DNA of 64,000 nucleotides, from assembly GCA_036245805.1 (NCBI GenBank), contig BTRK01000003.1, positions 4,154,001 to 4,218,000 of the forward strand. Reading direction: 5' to 3'. A model generated the notes under the pieces. That model searched no databases, was not told where the DNA came from, and saw only the letters and a list, made by a program, of their open reading frames with translations. Position numbers and translations under genes: made by a program. The DNA comes from Pristionchus mayeri (lineage: Eukaryota; Nematoda; Chromadorea; Rhabditida; Neodiplogasteridae). Shown piece after piece: positions 36,343-47,544 of this stretch; position 1 is the first letter of the stretch, and the number at the start of each line of letters is the position of its first letter.

Positions 36343-37577
36343 ACGTAACACATGGGCAGGGGTCACGGTTGGTCAAAAAATGGATTTCCTCCATACTTTT
36401 TTCTTGAAGTAAGGGACCAAAGTTAGGAATGCAGGCACCATTGGCTAGGGTCTAGGATCGATTTCGAAATTGTTACAGTAACCCCTCATTTTTGGGGGTG
36501 AAAAAATTTGTTTCCGAAAAGTTTCGTTTTAATAATTTTTTCCGGTGTATTTTCTCACGTAGATAACGAATTTCCATGTGAAAATGGTCAGAAATGAGAT
36601 ACAAAAAAGTTAGAGCCAAAAAATCGATTTTCGCGATCCAAAATCCCACATAAACGATCATAACTTTCTTTAAAAAATAATACTTTGGGTGATTAGCATT
36701 TTTCGAAAGTTCATCATATGACACATCTATGAGAATTTTTACAGAATTTTAAAAATGCCTATTCGTGCTCAAATTTCGGTCCGAACTTGACACTATGGCT
36801 AAAATTCGTTAAAATGCCTTGATATTTTCAAATGTAGATATTGTTTCCAGCCTCCAGTCACCTTCAAATTTCAAATAGAAGTCTTTCTAGATCATATGAA
36901 CATGTCCATATGCAAAAATAGCCAAAATGGAGAAATTTTGAAATTTCGATTTTTCGACCATTTTGAGCGAAAAAATCGAAATTTTAAAATTTTTCCATTT
37001 TGACAATTTTTGCATATGGACATGTTTATATGATCTAGAATGACTTCTATTTGAAATTTTAAGGTGACTGGAGGCTGGAAACAATATCTACGTTCGAAAA
37101 TATCAAGACATTTTAACGAATTTTTGCCATAGTGTCAAGTTCGGACCGAAATTTGAGCACGAATAGGCATTTTTAAAATTCTGTAAAAATTCCCATATAT
37201 GTGTCATATGATGAACTTTCGAAAAATGCTAATCACCCAAAGTATTATTTTTTTTAAGAAATGATCGTTTATGTGGGATTTTGGATCGCGAAAATCGTTT
37301 TTTTGACTCTAACTTTTTTGTTTCTCATTTCTGACCATTTTCACATGGAAATTCGTTATCTACGTGAAAAAATACACCGGAAAAATTATTAAAACGAAAC
37401 TTTTCGGAAACTAATTTTTTCACCCCCAAAAATGTGGGGTTACTGTAACAATTTCGAAATCGATCCCAGACCTTAGCCAATGGTGCCTGCATTCCTAACT
37501 TTGGTCCCTTACTTCAAGAAAAAAGTATGGAGGAAATCCATTTTTTGACCAACCGTGACCCCTGCCCATGTGTTACG
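36343..37577. mobile_element. 1.23-kb foldback, ACGTAACACATGGGCAGGGG ends
   Basis: Left ACGTAACACATGGGCAGGGG is answered by CCCCTGCCCATGTGTTACGT. Arms are nearly identical about a centre near 36960. No coding capacity. Confidence 0.8.
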
Positions 37578-37691
37578 TTTATGCTACACAACTACTGAGC
37601 AGCATCCAAAAATAGCATCCAAATTTTCAACGTAGTTCTAACAATCTCTCTAACCGTACATACAACATTGTGTGTTCTCCACTGTACTGAC

Positions 37692-37968
37692 ATGGAACCG
37701 GTCGGAACTGACATATCCCAAAATTCCCATAAAATTTAGCTCAAAATTCTGTACAGGAAATCTCCTTCAAAGGTCTCCTTTTTTTTAAATTTCGACAAAA
37801 ACGCCATCAAATGTCTTTTTAGACTCTGAAAGGATATTCGAAAAATTAGGAACTTTTGAAAGTTATTTCCATCCCAGAAAAATTTTTTTTTTGCGCTGGA
37901 TTTTCTGGACTCATTTCATGAATTTTGGGATATGAGAGTTCTGACCGGTTCCATGTGAGGTTCGAATC
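37692..37968. mobile_element. 0.28-kb inverted-repeat element
   Basis: CATGGAACCGGTCGGAACTG at the left is answered by GTTCTGACCGGTTCCATG at the right, with TATCCCAAAATT and AATTTTGGGATA pairing inside. Confidence 0.7.
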
Positions 37969-38365
37969 ATAACAATTCTCACATATTCGTCTAGATTCAG
38001 CTGATTGAGCGAGACCACTTCTGCTATCACCGACATACTTGATTAGTTTTTATCTTTGTATCAGATCGCCAAAAGTATACAATTTTTGTCTGGGTATCCG
38101 GTCGCCAACAGTTTACAATTTTACATCTGTCCAGACGCCTTGTTTGAGTTTTTGAATTTATCTTCGCACTTACTGAATACTAGACTAAGAGCACATCGCC
38201 TGCTTTTTGATGACACCATTTTGAGAAAAAAAACAGACTCCCATTCAACTTCTAATCTGGCTTTTCCTCATTGTGAAGCTTTTTCCTCAAAGCTTTTTGC
38301 GGTAATGTGGTCATGTCTCAGACACTGGAAAATGCGAGTTCTTATCTTTAACTTATTTTCTAATC

Positions 38366-38710
38366 ATGACGTACCATGTCTTGAAAGACTTTTCAGATGC
38401 CATCGACCACTTGACAATCAAAATGCAGACCCATTGTCCCTCCAACGGCTTCACGAAGAACACAAGCAGTACTTCCAAATTTAGAGTGTCAATTTGTTTA
38501 GTTCACTGTAAATCGTTCAATATAAACACCAACAAACTTGGAATGTTGTTTCAGAAAGTCGGGCATTTAAAAGTGGCAGTCAATACACTGAAGAATTGGA
38601 AACGTCAATGTACACGTGCATTTCCATGCGTTGATGAGTTTAAGTTTGCAGTTCTCGAGAAAAGCGGGACAAATAAGGAATCTGTGAATTCCCTTCCGAG
38701 GGAGGAATAG
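38366..38710 (+). CDS. Possible exon(s) of an unrecognised gene
   Basis: An open frame of 114 codons with mixed, non-repetitive composition and six cysteines, ending just before a hairpin miniature element. Splice-like signals exist but no partner exon could be joined, and no family is recognised. It may be a gene remnant or chance. Confidence 0.2.
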   Translation: MTYHVLKDFSDAIDHLTIKMQTHCPSNGFTKNTSSTSKFRVSICLVHCKSFNINTNKLGMLFQKVGHLKVAVNTLKNWKRQCTRAFPCVDEFKFAVLEKSGTNKESVNSLPREE

Positions 38711-38718
38711 CAATGATG

Positions 38719-38811
38719 GAGCAATGGTCTGACTCTCTTCAGTTTACACGCTCTCTCGTCCCTCCGACCGGCGAGAGAGCGTGCAAACTGAAGAGAGTCA
38801 GACCATTGCTC
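38719..38811. mobile_element. 93-bp hairpin element with 8-bp target duplication
   Basis: GAGCAATGGTCTGACTCTCT to its complement AGAGAGTCAGACCATTGCTC, loop near the centre, flanked by CAATGATG at 38711-38718 and 38812-38819. Same family as 51804-51883. Confidence 0.8.
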
Positions 38812-38819
38812 CAATGATG

Positions 38820-39467
38820 ACTAAGGTTAATTGTTGGAATTCCAAGGTTCCAGTATATAAGAATGATAATGCGTTAAAAATTGTTTTGCTCGGCACGACT
38901 TTCGGCCATAAAATGCCGGGTACGCCAGTTTGAAAGCTGTTTTCTGACGACCGTTCATTTCATTTGAAATAACTTATAAATTCAGAATTTCGTAAATTTA
39001 TTAGATTTCGAGCAAGTCATAATGGAGGCTGAACCACTGTTCACAACCAACCTTTCCGATTTTCAATATGTTCTCTTCTTCAACTTCATCAAATCGGGAC
39101 ACCCGTAAAAAACTGTTTTGCATATTAAAATAGACTGCTGCGGGCTTTCGAATGAGAAATAGCAAGAAAAAATGGGAGACATTTCAGGATGAGTTCGAAC
39201 TTTATCATGTAGACAAAGAAAGATTGATGTATCAGTGCCACTGCACTCCTATCCCAATCTGTTTTCTCCTCCAATCCCATCAAATAGTGACACCCATGCG
39301 AAAGAAAGCATATTGAAATTGACGGCCTAGACTCTTTGGAACGAGAGATAGCGGGAAAAGTGCTTTTTGTCTGAATCGACCGCCTATAAAATAATCGCTC
39401 TGAATGGTCTACATCACTCCATCTTTCCTTTGCCTTCACTTGCCCCACTAATCTCCCTCCTTACAGT
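38820..39467. other. Upstream region of family-2 copy F; no gene
   Basis: No supported coding feature. The last 30 bases form a C/T-rich tract ending in TTACAG one base before the ATG of copy F, a likely trans-splice acceptor. Confidence 0.4.
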
Positions 39468-40574
39468 ATGCTCCTGGTGGTCCTTCTCTGTACCGTAGCC
39501 CTCTCCCTGACTCAGGGATGTCCCTGCGAAACCTCCCCTTCTCAATTCACCGACGTTAGCTTCGACTGCCCCATAGACAACTTCTGCAGTGGCTCACTCG
39601 TGACTGGAGCATGTGGAAAGGAGTGCCACGCCTCGGGATCCTTCCACTCTGTGGTACCGTACACCTACCGTACCCAACATAATACATTACCTACCTGCCC
39701 TATTATTATGACTCCGATCCATCGATTGTCATTGGAAGCCACAGCTGTGCCGGACCTCTCTTCGATTTTGACAACGGTGGAACCGTGAGCTGTGCTTACT
39801 CCACTCCTTCCTCCGGTATGGTCAATCTACAAATCGATAATCAATAGATCGATCTCAGTCCTCTCAACTTCCAATGATTGCAATGTTCCCGTCTTCAACT
39901 GCCCCGGTTGTGATTCATCGAAAATCAGATATTTCGACTACGATGCTGATTACTACCAGATCATCTGCGAATCCGGATTGATTCAGTATACGGTAATCGA
40001 TAAATTATGCATTAATAAATCAATATTCTACAGTACTCTGACAATACTACTCACGAGTACGACTACCGTATCTACCTGAAGAAGAGCACGTGTGGTGTTA
40101 GCGGAGGAGAGGACAGCTGGAAGACGATCACTTCGGTTTCCTGCAAGGGTGAGTACGGTAGATCAAGCGAGTACGGTGGATAAATAGGGGTACTGTAGGT
40201 CACCCGAACAATCGATAATCCCTCGTCAGCTCAACCCTACGAGCTGAACGCCTGCGTCGAGCGCGCTGGAGGTTCTACCACTGGACTCACTGGTCACTGC
40301 CACTTTGGAACTTGCTGGCTCTACTGTCAGGACAGCACCAAGCAACTCTCAGCGACACACTATCTGGTAGGTCATAGTAGCATTTAAAAAAAATTAAATT
40401 ACAATAAAATTGTGCATAATCGTGAGAAAACAGCTTATGTACTCGATATGTATGGCCGAAATCATTATCGAGCAAAACAATATCTGATTTCAGTACGGTG
40501 ATGGTCCCAGATTCAACGCGGATTTTCTCGTGTGCGAGTCGAGCTTCTCTGCATTCCATGTCGAGTGTAACTGA
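39468..40574 (+). CDS. Family-2 copy F: secreted protein with 20 cysteines
   Basis: Six exons: 39468-39653, 39698-39815, 39859-39992, 40034-40148, 40230-40366 and 40494-40574, 256 residues in all. The first 17 residues are a signal peptide (MLLVVLLCTVALSLTQG). The mature chain has cysteines in every exon (CPC; DCPIDNFC; ACGKEC; HSC and VSC; four in exon 3; two in exon 4; TGHCHFGTCWLYC in exon 5; the last near the C-terminus), an even number suited to disulfide pairing. No known family is recognised. Exon lengths match copy G: exon 3 is 134 and exon 5 is 137 nt in both. Introns are 41-127 nt. Intron 1 would end in TG rather than AG if the paralogue boundary is used; all other introns are GT-AG. 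Extracellular role inferred. Confidence 0.75.
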
Positions 40575-40987
40575 GAATCGAATACCAGACTGTAGTTTCA
40601 CGAGATTAATGTTGCGGTCAATGTATTTTAATTATAAGATACCCTAAATTGAACACCGTTTTCGAGTCGACTTTCATCCTGAATATTGTAGATTTTGCGT
40701 TCCATATTCATTGCAACCGAGAATCGAACACCTGCATGTAGCCTCAATTCAATCTTGCTTTCAATAAATTCACCTAGCAATTTTCATTGCAAAGATGATG
40801 CACTCGAACAATTGAATATAACAACATTCAATGACTCATCTCATGTGCTCTGTAAGCTGACCGCACTAAAAGAGTGATAGCAAGATAACTGTAGCATAAA
40901 CTATTGCAAGAACGGGTGCTCATCGGCCTTACATAAACGCCTCCAACTGTTTGTGTTGGATAGTCATCTGTTCAAGCAGCATCACCC

Positions 40988-43900
40988 ATGGCTTTTCTCT
41001 CATCGCTTATGAAATTCTGAATTTTATTTATCGGTATTTTCAATATGCAAGCAATTGAGGTGAGTTCCTCATGAAATAGCCGGCTCAAAAAAATAACCAT
41101 CACTGACATTTCCTTCATTAAGTTTTACGATAAGGCCCTCTCCACCACCTCTGATTATGAAGGTTCATATTCTTATTAATTTCTGAATATAAATCTGCTA
41201 GAATAGTCCCAGCAACTGTAAAATTGCTAGTCGTGCTATCTTCATTTTTGCCTATTAAAAATATGAGAGCTTAAAACGCGTTCTCTGTAAGAATGCAGTG
41301 GGTATGGCACAACTCCGCCAAAATGGTTTCCCAATGCTCAAACTTTCAGAATATGACCAATGGGGGCAACTAATCTTTCAAACATGGGTAGAAGCCAAAA
41401 TATCCATTTTGACCTACAAAAATCGATAATTTCAAATTTTAGATTTCGCTTCGTGTTATATATCATTCGAAAGAGCGTGAAAAGTTATCTTCGAACCTAC
41501 CTTTTCGTCAAAAATAAGCTTTCTGGAAGCCATAAATCGATCAAAATGTGTAAATTTTCGCTCTTTTGCACATACATAGCCGAAACTACAACTCTTATCA
41601 CCAGCACCCTCCAGTTCGGGCATATGTTTTGCCAAATTTATCGTAAGATACAAATAACTTTTGAAATCGCCATATTTTAAGTGACGAAGAACTGAAAATA
41701 TCGCTCGAAATGACATCTTCCATCAATTTTTCAAGGTTTAGGCCAATTGATCTTCACTGTTTACTAATGATACACATCCAAATCGTCAAACTGATTCATA
41801 CGCGGTCTTGAAGAACACATATCAGTAGTTTCCACAGCGTTACAGATGCAATTTCATGTTTCAAAAATCACGCTTTTCACCACTGAAATCATAAATTTCC
41901 CTGCTGCTAACTCACCATTTCTAAAGTATTGCACTTGTTGGCTGCGCAAATTATATAGTATGGACAGCCATGAATATGAATCGGTGGCAAAGACCTCCAC
42001 CAATCATTCGACGCCCCGATTGTTGATGCTCAAATATGGAAGATCTATTGCTTCGGAAATGTAAACAAACCGTTTTTGAGTTAGATTATGTGAATTTTAT
42101 TGAGTTATATGTTTGGGCAATGTTTTCCTATTCTAAAGAATCAGAATTCAACAAGAAAACCACCATTATTATCCTTTCTAAAATTTCGAATTTTTCGAAA
42201 TATGCAAATTTCGATTTTTCTAAAATCTCGAAATCTGATATACTCAAAAACGGTTTGGTTACATTTCCGAAACAATCGATCTTCCATATTTGAGCATCAA
42301 CAATCGGGGCGTCAAATCATTGGTGGAGGTCACCGATTCATATTCATGACTGTCCATACTATATAATTTGCGCAGCCAACAAGTGCAATAATTTAGAAAT
42401 GGTGAGTTAGCAGCAGGGAAATTTATGATTTCAGTGGTGAAAAGCGTGATTTTTTAAACATGAAATTGCATTTGTAACGCTGTGGAACTTGCCCGGAGCA
42501 CTTATGAAATTGCATTTGTAACGCTCATTAGTAAACAGTGAAGATCAATTGGTCTACAGGGTGTCCAAAAAGTATTGTTACACTTTTGAAACGCGAATTT
42601 TTTTAACATGTAGGTCGAGTTGTCAAAACCTGTAATAACACGTTTGAGCCCACCCTTCGGTGCGTTGAGGGAACCTACTAATTAGTTTCCCATAGTCATG
42701 GTTCGTCCAAATCGCTATCGTCAAACTATTATCAACCTTTGGACCCTCGGCGACCCCCCAGATTCCATCAGGAGGAAGCTTCGTATTTCCCGAATGACAG
42801 TCTATCGCACCATCTCCCGTTTCAAGCAGTTGGGCACTGCGAAGGACCGTCCAAGATCAGGAAGACCCAAGACCGCTCTCACTCAGAAGAACAGGAGAAT
42901 CGTGGAGAAGAGAGTGAATCGCAATGCCAAACGATCCATCAGGAAGATGGCTAAGGATCTCAAGATCTCCAAAGGATCCGTGTGTGCCATCGTTCATTCT
43001 CTTCTCAAGTCCTACCCCTACAAGATGAGAAAGGCCATGGCCTCACTGATGTCCACAAGCAGAAGCGCCTGGAGAGATGCAAGCTGCTCCTTCAGCGGGC
43101 CGATCGTGGGGAGCACTTGACTACCGTTTACTCTGACGAGAAGCTGTTCTCAGTCGAGGAGGTCTACAACAGTCAGAACACCAGGATCATCGCCAAGTCT
43201 CCTCAGCAAGCTGACGCCAGAGGTAGAACCATCTCTCGCATTGCCCACCCCCAGGCACTGATGGTTTGGGCTGGTGTGTGCTCGACGGGCAAGACTCCTC
43301 TCGTGTTCGTGGATCCCGGGGTCAAGATCAACAAGGAGTACTACACCAGGGCAATTCTCCAGAAGGCCCTTCTCCCCTGGTCCCGCTCCCACTTCAAAGG
43401 GGCTCGCTGGACCTTCCAACAGGATTCAGCGCCTGCTCACTCGGCAAAAGTGACGCAGGCATGGTGTCGCGCCCATCTGCCCGACTTCATCTCGAGTGAG
43501 GAATGGCCCTCGAACTCCCCCGATCTCAACCCTCTGGACTTCAGCATTTGGTCAGTGTTGGAGAAGGAGGCCTGCTCTACTCGCCACAAGAACCGCGATT
43601 CCCTCAAGGCAGCCCTTCTCAAGGCATGGGAGAAGATCGACGTCCCTTACCTGCGGGCCGTCATCGACTCGGTCCCTCGTCGTCTCAGAGAGGTCATCGC
43701 GGCCAATGGAGGCCAGATCGAGTGATCGTGCATTGTTATGTTCATATGGTCACTGATAAATACTGTGCCCCGTTTGAGTTGTCTATGTTGCTTTTAAAGA
43801 AAGATACATGGTTTTATCCGTGTAACAATACTTTTTGGACACCCTGTAAACCTTGAAAAATCGATGGAAAATGTCATTTCGAGCGATATTTTCAGTTCTT

Positions 43901-45626
43901 CGTCACTGAAAATATGGCGATTTCAAAAGTTATTTGTATTCTACGATAAATTTTGCACAACATATGCCCGAACTGGAGGGTGCTAGTGACTATAAGAGGG
44001 GTAGTTTCGGATATGTATGTGCAAATGAGCGAAAAATTACACATTTTGATCGATTTCTCGCTCCCAGAAAGCTTATTTTTGACGAAAAGGTAGGATCTAT
44101 CATAACTTTTCACGCTCTTTCGAATGATATATAACACGAAGTCGAAAACAAAAATTTGAAATTATCGATTTTTGTAGGTCAAAATGGATATTTTGGCTTC
44201 TACCCATGTTTGAAAGATTAGTTGCCCCCATTGGTCATATTCTGAAAGTTTGAGCCCCGGGGGATCATTTTGCCGGAGTTGTGCCACTATGTCACCCTTT
44301 CACTGCGTTCTTACGGAGAACGTGTTTTAAGAACATATTTCAGAGTGTTCCTGCCCTGATGATGTAATCCTCGACCAGTCGAACAGTTCGTTCAAGTTCA
44401 TGCACCGGTCGTACTGCTTTTCGTAAGCAATAGCGAATTCGGGTAGTCATTTATCAATTTGACCGCTTCAAGGCGTACTTCAGGGAATGCATGCTATTCC
44501 CACCACGAAAATTGAGATGTTGTAGTGAATTTACTCCGAGAAGGAAGCCTTATTATGTAGAGCAAGTGAAACGCTGAAATAGACACTATGGGTGACTGAA
44601 CTTGCCCCCGAAGCACACTCATTTAACTGATCTATGATTTGTGTGAGGTGAAACGACGGACTCAAGTTCAGCTGTTTGAAAACGATACGGACTGGTTTAG
44701 TAGGTTTTCACAACACAACACTGATGATGGGTTTCGAAATTCGGGTTTTTCCTCTCTTCATTGTATATAATCTTGCCACGCGATTCGCATTTAGTAGGTT
44801 TTCATAAGAATAATGTTAATTGTAGCTCAACTGCACAGTGCGTATCCATCTCGCTGAATCTCTTCGGGCTACTCATCGCATTAGGGTAAGTGATGTATAG
44901 AGTTCTCATATTTGAATTTTTTTGCATAATTTTCATATATGCTTCACGTGCACTCTATATATGGCATATATAGCGTACATGGAACATATCTGAAAATGAT
45001 AAAAAAATTGTACAATAGGAGAACCCAAGTGATGGAGTAGAGTTCGATTAATTATGACCCTTTCTCTTCCTGGTGTGCAAACTTTCTTGACCGGAAAATT
45101 GAGGGAAATCAAAGTGTGGCGACACGAATAGTGAACTATTATATTTTTTTATTTATCGTACACCACATGGGCGCTTCATCAAGGAGAGAGTGTTCGAGAA
45201 TAAATGAGAACTTTAGTATTGATGATTATAATTACACCTCAATCAGGTCAAGGCGAATAAAACAATGCTGTATCCATACAAGTCTTTCGCTATCGTTGAT
45301 GGGACATCAGCACCTTTCGAGTATTATTTAAAACTCAGTCTTGGCATACTATATATTTTTCAGACTGGACAATCCTAAATGGTATATTTCCGTCAACCCT
45401 CAAGTTGTCCTAATCCATCGCGAGGTATGGCCGGAAGTAAATTTAATAAATATATTTTAGATATGTTGTTTTCCAGGAAAAGCAACGATCACGCAATTGG
45501 GTTGAAGTGACTATTGTTTGGAACAATAAGGAAAAGCAAGGTTGTGAAATTGTAATAATTCAAAATCGTAGCTACGCAATTCGCCAGCTCGGTGTGGTTG
45601 TCCACCATTTCGCCCAACTCAACTGA
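40988..45626 (+). CDS. Family-1 copy E: 3' exons open, 5' end uncertain
   Basis: The 3' exons are clear: 44344-44422 (ECSCPDDVILDQSNSSFKF), 44826-44885, 45364-45424 (LDNPKWYISVNPQVVLIHRE) and 45477-45626 (EKQRSRNWVEVTIVWNNKEK, ending HHFAQLN). Their phases join without a stop. Relative to copies A and B, exon 44344-44422 has lost one base at its 3' end and exon 45364-45424 starts one base later, so the 60-nt exon between them is read in a shifted frame. An ATG at 40988 follows a promoter-like block shared with A and B, but its frame meets TGA at once, and 5' exons were not resolved. A 3.06-kb foldback fills 41271-44330, ending 13 bp before the first clear exon. Function unknown. Confidence 0.45.
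42558..43847 (+). mobile_element. Tc1/mariner (DD37D type) element with perfect 27-bp TIRs
   Basis: Ends start CAGGGTGTCCAAAAAGTATT; the 27-bp TIRs are exact complements. TA duplications at 42556-42557 and 43848-43849. Length 1290 bp. It carries one transposase gene with a single frameshift. Confidence 0.95.
42698..43725 (+). pseudogene. Mariner-like transposase, DD37D, one frameshift
   Basis: The first frame (42698-about 43033) holds paired helix-turn-helix segments (GDPPDSIRRKLRISRMTVYR, then RPRSGRPKTALT) and the second (about 43033-43725) the catalytic domain. Catalytic acidic residues are seen in VYSDEKLF, QDSAPAHS and SPDLNPLDFSIW. Counting the residues between the second and third aspartates gives 37. 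The two frames would join if one base were present near 43033; everything else is open. Base composition is distinctly more GC-rich than its AT-rich surroundings. The perfect TIRs and single lesion imply recent arrival. The DD37D spacing is that of maT-like nematode and insect elements. Confidence 0.9.
44903..45034. mobile_element. Palindromic miniature element (AGAGTTCTCATATTTGAAT copy)
   Basis: Same family as 23943-24072: terminal TTCTC, central TATATATGGCATATATA and an inverted CATATATGCTTCACGTGCAC/GTACATGGAACATATC pair. It lies in an intron of copy E. Confidence 0.6.
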
Positions 45627-45689
45627 TTATAATTGATAGCGACTGTCCTTCAATGGATTGTCTGTGGAGTGTTCCAATTATTAGGTATT

Positions 45690-45815
45690 TCGATCCAGGG
45701 TTCCCCAATTGATAATTTTTGCATCATTATCAAGTATATTTCATGTGCGGCATATATAAATGCTATGCAACAAATACAGCACATATTCGGAAATGATGCA
45801 AAAATGCGTAACTGC
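45690..45815. mobile_element. Degenerate palindromic miniature element
   Basis: Starts AGGGTTCCCCAATTGATAA; contains TATATTTCATGTGCGGCATATATAAATGCTATGC. More diverged than its relatives. Confidence 0.45.
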
Positions 45816-45831
45816 TGGACCAGTAGTCGGA

Positions 45832-45982
45832 TCTTACGAAACGCATTTATGAAATCAATTTCGGTGAGAAGTTCTACCCTAAAATGCTGACTGAATCCCG
45901 CCTTGAAAACGGCACCGACGAGCTCTCCGTGCGATTGGTTTATGAGTCAGTTGCTTATTTTCGTTATAAGTCTCTGCCTAAA
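45832..45982 (+). CDS. Possible terminal exon of unknown gene
   Basis: After an acceptor-like GACCAGTAG, a 49-codon frame reads KRIYEINFGEKFYPKMLTES and continues to a TAA. Composition looks coding, but no partner exon or family is recognised. Confidence 0.25.
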
Positions 45983-46291
45983 TAATTACTGTGGAATCGC
46001 TGTCCTTACGTTCAGAGGTTGTATTACGGCATTCTTCTTCTGTCGTAACAATAAGCCAATGTATGAGCAAAGATACCTCGATCGAATTGCCACGGCTGAT
46101 CTCTACATGGCCGGACGCCATCTTACCGATATAATCATTCATTACAATCGCGAATATTCTGTGCTGCCTCCGGACACCAACAATAGGTAAGGTAGAATAG
46201 GTAAAAGCAAATTTCGCGTAACAACCAGGGTTTTCTTATTGGAAAATTTTTGTATCATTTTCAGATATGTTTCATGAACGCTATATAGGTA

Positions 46292-47543
46292 TTGGGGTGT
46301 CCGGAAAGTTCGTATAATTTTTTGTTTTTATTTTTTATTCAATGCTTTACAATTCTCAGTGACCAATGTATGCCCCCTTCTTTCTCACTACCTCCCTCCA
46401 GCGATTGGGCAGGGTCTCGATTCCTCTCTTCCAGAATGCGGGTTTCTTCGAGACCGCCCAGTTCACGAAAGCCCTCACAACTTCATCTCGATTCTTGAAC
46501 TTCTTTCCTTTGCAGAAGTCAGAGAGAGAGAGCGGAAGCAGTGGTAGTCGCATGGGGAGAGATCCGGGGAATACGGTGGATGGGGAATCCTCTCGATCTT
46601 CAGCTCGTCCATTTTCTTCTGGGTCATCTTCGCTCGATGTGGGCGAGCATTGTCCATCAGAAGAAGAATTTTGCCCTGGTTCAGGAGTCTGGGAGGGACT
46701 CTGATCGCGACTGTTCAGAGAAGAGGTCGGCATTGATGCTGGTGCCAGGGGCGAGGATGTCCCAGTAGATGGGACCGAGCACTGAGAAGAAGAAGCAGAG
46801 GAGTTCCTTCTTTCCGTGCTCTTCCTTCTTCGGGACGGGCGTGGGCTTCTCATCTGCATCCGCCCATTGCAGTCTCCTCACAGGGTTATCGTACGTGATC
46901 CACTTCTCATCTGTAGCGATGATGGAATTGACCCATCGAAGATTGGATCTACGATGGAGTAATTCCCGACAGACTTGAACACGATTTTTCAGCTGTTCGG
47001 GGGAGAGGTCATGGGGAATCACTTGTGGGAGTTTCGGCTTCTTCCCAGATCGATGGAGGATATCGGACACCGTTGATCTGGGAGTACCAGTATCCTTCTT
47101 CAACTCACGCACACTGGCCATGGGCTTGCGCTTCAGTGGGCGGAGAACGAGAGGCTGATCGAGGGAGGGAGGGCGTCCAGAGCAGGGTTGATCATCGAGA
47201 CCAAACTCCCCTTTCTTGAAGCGGGAGAACCACTTATAGCAGAAGGGTATGGAGGGGGCGTCAGCTCCTTCCGACTGGGCCAGGGCAGAGCGGGCCTCCT
47301 TCACGGATCGGCCAAGACGGTAGTAATGAAGTAAAACTGCTCGGAGGTAGAGATGGAAGTCCATCACAAGAATCAATGTAGCAACTAGGAGACTGATTAA
47401 ATCCTCTCACTACTCAACGTCAGAATGATGCAATACATTGTTGACAAACAGATTGCGCAATCACTGCATTTGATCGCGAACTGACTTTTTTCCGAAGCAT
47501 TATACGAAGCATTATACGAATACGAAGTTTCCGGACACCCCAA
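46292..47543 (-). mobile_element. DD34D mariner element
   Basis: Ends TTGGGGTGTCCGGAAAGTTC at left and, complemented, TTGGGGTGTCCGGAAACTTC at right, flanked by TA at 46290-46291 and 47544-47545. 1252 bp. It has split a palindromic miniature element of the AGGGTTCT family at its central TATATAGG/TATATGG. Confidence 0.9.
46356..47364 (-). pseudogene. Mariner transposase, DD34D, two frameshifts
   Basis: Reading from 47364 leftward: an N-terminal HTH region (YRLGRSVKEA, YKWFSRFKKGEFGLDDQPCS), then IATDEKWITYDN with the first catalytic aspartate. The frame breaks near 46705, after which MDNARPHRAK and PPYSPDLSPCDYH give the second and third aspartates with 34 residues between them. A second break near 46520 leads to the C-terminal segment ending GAYIGH at 46356. 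The 34-residue spacing and YSPDLxPxDYH motif define the mariner family proper. Two frameshifts make this copy inactive, older than the DD37D copy at 42558 by lesion count. Confidence 0.9.
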
Positions 47544-47544
47544 T

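Larger units (their letters stand above)
41271..44330. mobile_element. Foldback element (about 1.77 kb without insert) hosting a mariner-like element
   Basis: Ends TTAAAACGCGTTCTCTGTAA and the near-complement TTACGGAGAACGTGTTTTAA. Outer arms 41271-41760 and 43850-44330, inner arms about 41760-42080 and 42290-42555, loop near 42170. The mariner-like element at 42558-43847 sits in the right arm; removing it and one TA restores continuity with the left arm sequence near 41735. Confidence 0.8.

Noticed and set aside
43150..43856. Several long alternative-frame ORFs across the mariner transposase
   Set aside because: Shadows of the GC-rich transposase coding sequence; only the frame with the catalytic motifs is real.
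45903..46190. 95-codon frame, hydrophobic then charged, considered as a membrane protein
   Set aside because: Overlaps a better terminal-exon frame at 45832-45982, has no joined partners and is bounded by miniature elements.
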